Both the position numbers and the translations under genes were made by a program. A stretch of 39,208 nt of DNA from Candidatus Hydrogenedentota bacterium (GTDB lineage: Bacteria; Hydrogenedentota; Hydrogenedentia; Hydrogenedentales; GCA-2746185): the NCBI GenBank assembly GCA_947486375.1, contig CANKTP010000007.1:1-39208 (forward strand). Reading direction: 5' to 3'. Within the stretch, counting starts at the first letter, position 1; every line of letters begins with the position of its first letter. Below are positions 36,093 through 39,208 of the stretch, in pieces. The notes under the pieces were generated by a model. That model was not told the DNA's origin. It saw only the letters and a list, made by a program, of their open reading frames with translations, and did no database searches.

Positions 36093-39000
36093 CTAATTGT
36101 CGACAAGGACCGCGAGCAATCGCCGCGCGGTCGCGACGGGGTCTTCGTCTTCCTTGATGGGAAAGGTGAGCGAAGGTCGTTCCTTCCAGCCGGTCTCGAC
36201 GCTGCGTCCGAACATCGCTTTGAGTTGCGCGGGCGCCATCGTCCGCAGGCGTTGCCCGTTGTTGAGCTCCAGGGTCAGCGCGGTCTTCGTCCCGACCATG
36301 CGATTGACGCCCGCCTCGGCCCCCATCGCGCGCACGGTCATCACCTCGAGCAGGCGCTTGACGGGGCCGGGCGGCGCGCCGAAACGGTCCTTGAGCTCGG
36401 CGGCCATGTCGATGACGTCGTCGCGCGTGCGGACGCTGGCGATACGCTTGTAGAGCGTAATTTTCTGCGTCTCGGAAGGCACGTAGCTTTCGGGAATGTG
36501 GCCGTCGACGGGGACCTCGAAGGGCGGCAGGTTCAGCATCGCGGCCGGTTCGCCCTTGAGCTCGGCGACGGCCTCCTGGATGAGGCCGGTGTAGGTGTCG
36601 TAGCCCACGGCGGCGATGTTACCGCTTTGTTGCGCGCCAAGGAGATTGCCACAGCCGCGAATCTCCAGGTCGCGCATCGCGATCCGGAACCCGGAGCCGA
36701 GGGTCGAGAATTCCTCGAGGGCCTTGAGGCGTTTCTGCGCGTCCTCGGTCAGGGCACGGTCGCCGGGGACGAGCAGGTACGCGAAGGCGCGGTGCTTGTA
36801 ACGCCCGACGCGGCCGCGCAACTGGTAAAGCTCGGAGAGGCCGAACATGTCGGCGCGGTCGACAATGATGGTGTTCGCATTCGGGATGTCGAGCCCGGAG
36901 CCGATGATGGTCGTGCAGACGAGCACGTCGACCTCCTTGCGGATGAATCGCGCCATGACCTCCTCGAGTTCGTGCTCGGGCATCTGGCCGTGGCCGATCG
37001 CCACGCGGGCCTGGGGCACCAGTTTCTTGACCATCGTGGCGACGCCTGCGATCGATTGGACCCGGTTGTGCAGGTAGAAGACCTGGCCCTCGCGGCCGAG
37101 CTCGCGCTGGATGGCCTCGGCCACGAGTTTCTCGTCGAAGACGTCGATGCAGGTGTGGATCGGGAGACGATCGTTCGGCGCAGTGTTGATGATGCTCATG
37201 TCGCGCACGCCCAGCAGGGACATGTGGAGCGTGCGGGGGATGGGCGTCGCGGAGAGCGTCAGCACGTCGACGTTCGTCCTCAGCTGCTTGAGCCGTTCCT
37301 TGTGCTTGACGCCGAATCGTTGCTCCTCGTCGAGGATGACGAGGCCGAGGTTCTTGAACTGGATGTCGCCCGAGGTGAGCCGGTGCGTGCCGATGACGAC
37401 ATCGACTTCGCCGGTCCTCATGCGCCGTACGGTCTCCTTGATTTCCTTGTCGCTGCGGAACCGGCTGAGCATCTCGACCTTGACCGGGTAGTCGGCAAAC
37501 CGGTCCTTGAAGGTGTTGTAATGCTGTTCGGCGAGCACGGTCGTCGGCACGAGCACCGCGACCTGGCATCCGTCCATCACCGCCTTGAAAGCGGCGCGCA
37601 GCGCGACCTCGGTCTTGCCGAATCCCACGTCGCCACAGATGAGACGGTCCGTGGGCCGGGTGGATTCCATGTCGGACTTCGTCTCGGCGATGGCCTTCAA
37701 CTGATCGGGCGTTTCGTCATACTCGAAGGAGTCCTCGAACTCGCGCTGCCAGTGGGTGTCGAGGCTAAACGCATGGCCGGGGACGCTCTCGCGCGTGGCA
37801 TAGAGCTTCAGCAGTTCCTCGGTCATTTCCTTGACGGCCTGCTTGACCTTGGCCTTCGTGCGGGTCCAGGTCGCGCCGCCGAGTTTGTCGATCTTCGGCA
37901 CCGCGCCGTCGCCGCCGGAATATTTCTGGACCATGTCCACGTGCGACACGGGGACATACATAAGGTCGTTCGCGCCGTATTGGATCGCGAGGAAGTCGGC
38001 GGCGCGCCCGGGGAACCGCTTCAGGCCGTGGTAGCGCCCGATCCCGTGGTGGCTATGCACGACATAGTCGCCCGCCTTGAGGTCGCTGAACGTCGTGATC
38101 GAAGTGCCCGCCGTGAACCGCCGACGGCTGCGTTTGACGTACTTTCGGCCAAAAAGTTCGCGCTCGCTAAGGACGGCCAGTTTGTCCCTTGGCGACACGA
38201 AGCCGGCGCGGAGCCGTCCGAGCGCGATGCGCAGATCGAATTTCCCTTCGCCGGGACGGTAGCCCTGTTCTTCAAGGAGTTCGAGTAGCCGCCGCCGTTC
38301 GCCCGTGTTGTTGCAGAAAATCTGGACGGTGTACTTGGCCTGTTCCCACTCGCGCAGTTGTTCCCAGAAATTCTCGATCTGCCCGGCCCAGCCCGAGATG
38401 GACTGCATCGGCACCGCGATCCGGGGCGTGTCGCCGGTTGCCGTATAGGCGACCTGGGCGATGTCGAGCCGGAAGAATTTCGCCGCGCTGGCCAACACTT
38501 CCTTCCACGGGGCGATGAAGGGCGTCGTGCCGAATTGGGTTTCGAGCTGCTCGACCTCACGCTTGACGGCCATCGGTTCGTCGACCACAAAGAGGGTGTT
38601 CGGCCCGAAGTATTCGGAGACGAGCCCCAGGGCCGTGGGGGTCTTGGCCTGCTCGGTCATGAGCTCGCGCTCAGAACGCGGGAGTATTTGGACTTCCTGG
38701 ATGTCGTCCACGCTGCGCTGGGTCTCGGGCTCGAAGCGGCGGATGGACTCGATCTCGTCGCCGAAGAACTCGATGCGGTAGGGCAGTTCGCTCGAGATCG
38801 GGAACACGTCGAAGATGCCGCCGCGCACGCTGAGGCTTCCGCGCTGCTCAACCATGAGTTCGCGCTGGTAGCCCATCTTGACCAGCCTTGCGGTGATGTC
38901 CTCGAGATCGTACTCCGCCCCGGTCCGCAGCGTGATGGTGTCGCCCAGCAGCTTGGTCCGGTGGATCACCCGCTGGAGAAACGCGCGCACGGGCATCGCG

Positions 39001-39208
39001 GCGTAGACCGGTTGGTTGCGTTCGAGGGCCGCGCCCAGGCGCTTGAGCGCGTTCATCCGTTCCGCCACCACGTCGTCGGCGGGTTTCATGATGTCCGTGG
39101 GAAGGACTTCCCACGCGGGGAGCATGGTGCAGCGATCCGGCTCCCCGAAGGTGCAGAGGTCCTCGAAGGCCGCCTCGGCCTCGGTACGCCCGGCAGTCAC
39201 GTAGATCA
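36093..39208 (-). CDS. mfd: Transcription-repair coupling factor (5' end outside the window)
   Basis: The visible 1038 codons lack only roughly the first hundred residues. Mfd removes RNA polymerase stalled at lesions and recruits UvrA. The visible part starts in the UvrB-like region (YVTAGRTEAEA, RGGIFDVFPISSELPYRIEFFGDEIESIRRF). The RNA polymerase-interacting domain follows (LKAGDYVVHSHHGIGRYHGLKR). The translocase has LICGDVGFGKTEVALRAAFKAV (Walker A), DEEQRFGVKHKERLK (DEExQ box), LSATPIPRTL and the RecG-like QLRGRVGRYKHRAFAYLL. The final D7 domain ends at LAVLVDN. No frameshift is seen. It is upstream of the SpoIID gene on the same strand by 114 bases, with no obvious terminator between. 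Confidence 0.97.
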   Translation of the reverse strand, partial: IYVTAGRTEAEAAFEDLCTFGEPDRCTMLPAWEVLPTDIMKPADDVVAERMNALKRLGAALERNQPVYAAMPVRAFLQRVIHRTKLLGDTITLRTGAEYDLEDITARLVKMGYQRELMVEQRGSLSVRGGIFDVFPISSELPYRIEFFGDEIESIRRFEPETQRSVDDIQEVQILPRSERELMTEQAKTPTALGLVSEYFGPNTLFVVDEPMAVKREVEQLETQFGTTPFIAPWKEVLASAAKFFRLDIAQVAYTATGDTPRIAVPMQSISGWAGQIENFWEQLREWEQAKYTVQIFCNNTGERRRLLELLEEQGYRPGEGKFDLRIALGRLRAGFVSPRDKLAVLSERELFGRKYVKRSRRRFTAGTSITTFSDLKAGDYVVHSHHGIGRYHGLKRFPGRAADFLAIQYGANDLMYVPVSHVDMVQKYSGGDGAVPKIDKLGGATWTRTKAKVKQAVKEMTEELLKLYATRESVPGHAFSLDTHWQREFEDSFEYDETPDQLKAIAETKSDMESTRPTDRLICGDVGFGKTEVALRAAFKAVMDGCQVAVLVPTTVLAEQHYNTFKDRFADYPVKVEMLSRFRSDKEIKETVRRMRTGEVDVVIGTHRLTSGDIQFKNLGLVILDEEQRFGVKHKERLKQLRTNVDVLTLSATPIPRTLHMSLLGVRDMSIINTAPNDRLPIHTCIDVFDEKLVAEAIQRELGREGQVFYLHNRVQSIAGVATMVKKLVPQARVAIGHGQMPEHELEEVMARFIRKEVDVLVCTTIIGSGLDIPNANTIIVDRADMFGLSELYQLRGRVGRYKHRAFAYLLVPGDRALTEDAQKRLKALEEFSTLGSGFRIAMRDLEIRGCGNLLGAQQSGNIAAVGYDTYTGLIQEAVAELKGEPAAMLNLPPFEVPVDGHIPESYVPSETQKITLYKRIASVRTRDDVIDMAAELKDRFGAPPGPVKRLLEVMTVRAMGAEAGVNRMVGTKTALTLELNNGQRLRTMAPAQLKAMFGRSVETGWKERPSLTFPIKEDEDPVATARRLLAVLVDN

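Noticed and set aside
36225-38288. Long open frame (687 codons) on the plus strand opposite mfd
   Set aside because: It is the antisense of a clear mfd frame; the peptide is a low-complexity Arg/Glu/Asp/Val mix with no domain, as expected from high-GC third-position bias.

Overview
The window is high-GC, gene-dense bacterial chromosome with no phage, plasmid or CRISPR signature. It looks like a Gram-negative-type cell: there is an Mla-type lipid transport operon with an outer-membrane-directed lipoprotein, lipoproteins with clear lipoboxes, and PilT. The large surface protein at 2039-6283 carries a (Gly-Glu)12 linker, then a Cys, a hydrophobic helix and an Arg cluster. Tails of this kind are common in Hydrogenedentota and Lentisphaerota, so a Hydrogenedentota-like or related organism is my best guess. 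That is inference, since no rRNA or other marker is present.

Left part (1-6283, minus strand): a secreted multidomain protein (calcium-binding beta-propeller repeats, legumain-like C13 peptidase domain, PPC domain, carboxypeptidase-regulatory-like domain, sorting tail), then a peptide/nickel-type ABC transporter: substrate-binding lipoprotein and the first 29 codons of its permease. A palindromic repeat lies between the last two. Facing away are thiD and pilT, each with a recognisable promoter. Next (8607-14240, plus) comes a metabolic cluster: long-chain-type acyl-CoA dehydrogenase, exported two-domain VOC protein, a second and very similar acyl-CoA dehydrogenase, and a double alpha/beta-hydrolase whose 5' end abuts a nested palindromic element.

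Middle (14270-23790): a PlsC-like acyltransferase on an apparently leaderless transcript, a secreted Cys-Cys/His repeat protein, a QEGLA-type (DUF1704) zinc metallopeptidase, a divergent 1518-residue coiled-coil protein with seven exact-length 37-residue repeats, and an aldehyde dehydrogenase.

Right part: ligA runs by stop/start overlap into STAS-mlaE, mlaF, mlaD, an auxiliary lipoprotein and a DinB-like gene (23996-30005), most joined by ATGA overlaps or gaps of a few bases. A thioesterase faces it. A 427-base non-coding stretch (30453-30879) then holds a Y-shaped repeat and a good sigma-54 promoter driving pspA-pspC, a membrane-stress pair. The minus-strand block 32014-39208 holds mfd (5' end outside the window), a SpoIID-type lytic transglycosylase, anmK and rtcB. 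SpoIID and AnmK fit as consecutive steps that make and then recycle anhydro-muropeptides.

No single wholly new system stands out. The best candidates for undescribed biology are the C13-propeller surface protein, the Cys-Cys/His repeat protein, the giant repeat coiled coil beside the QEGLA peptidase, and the nested palindromes.
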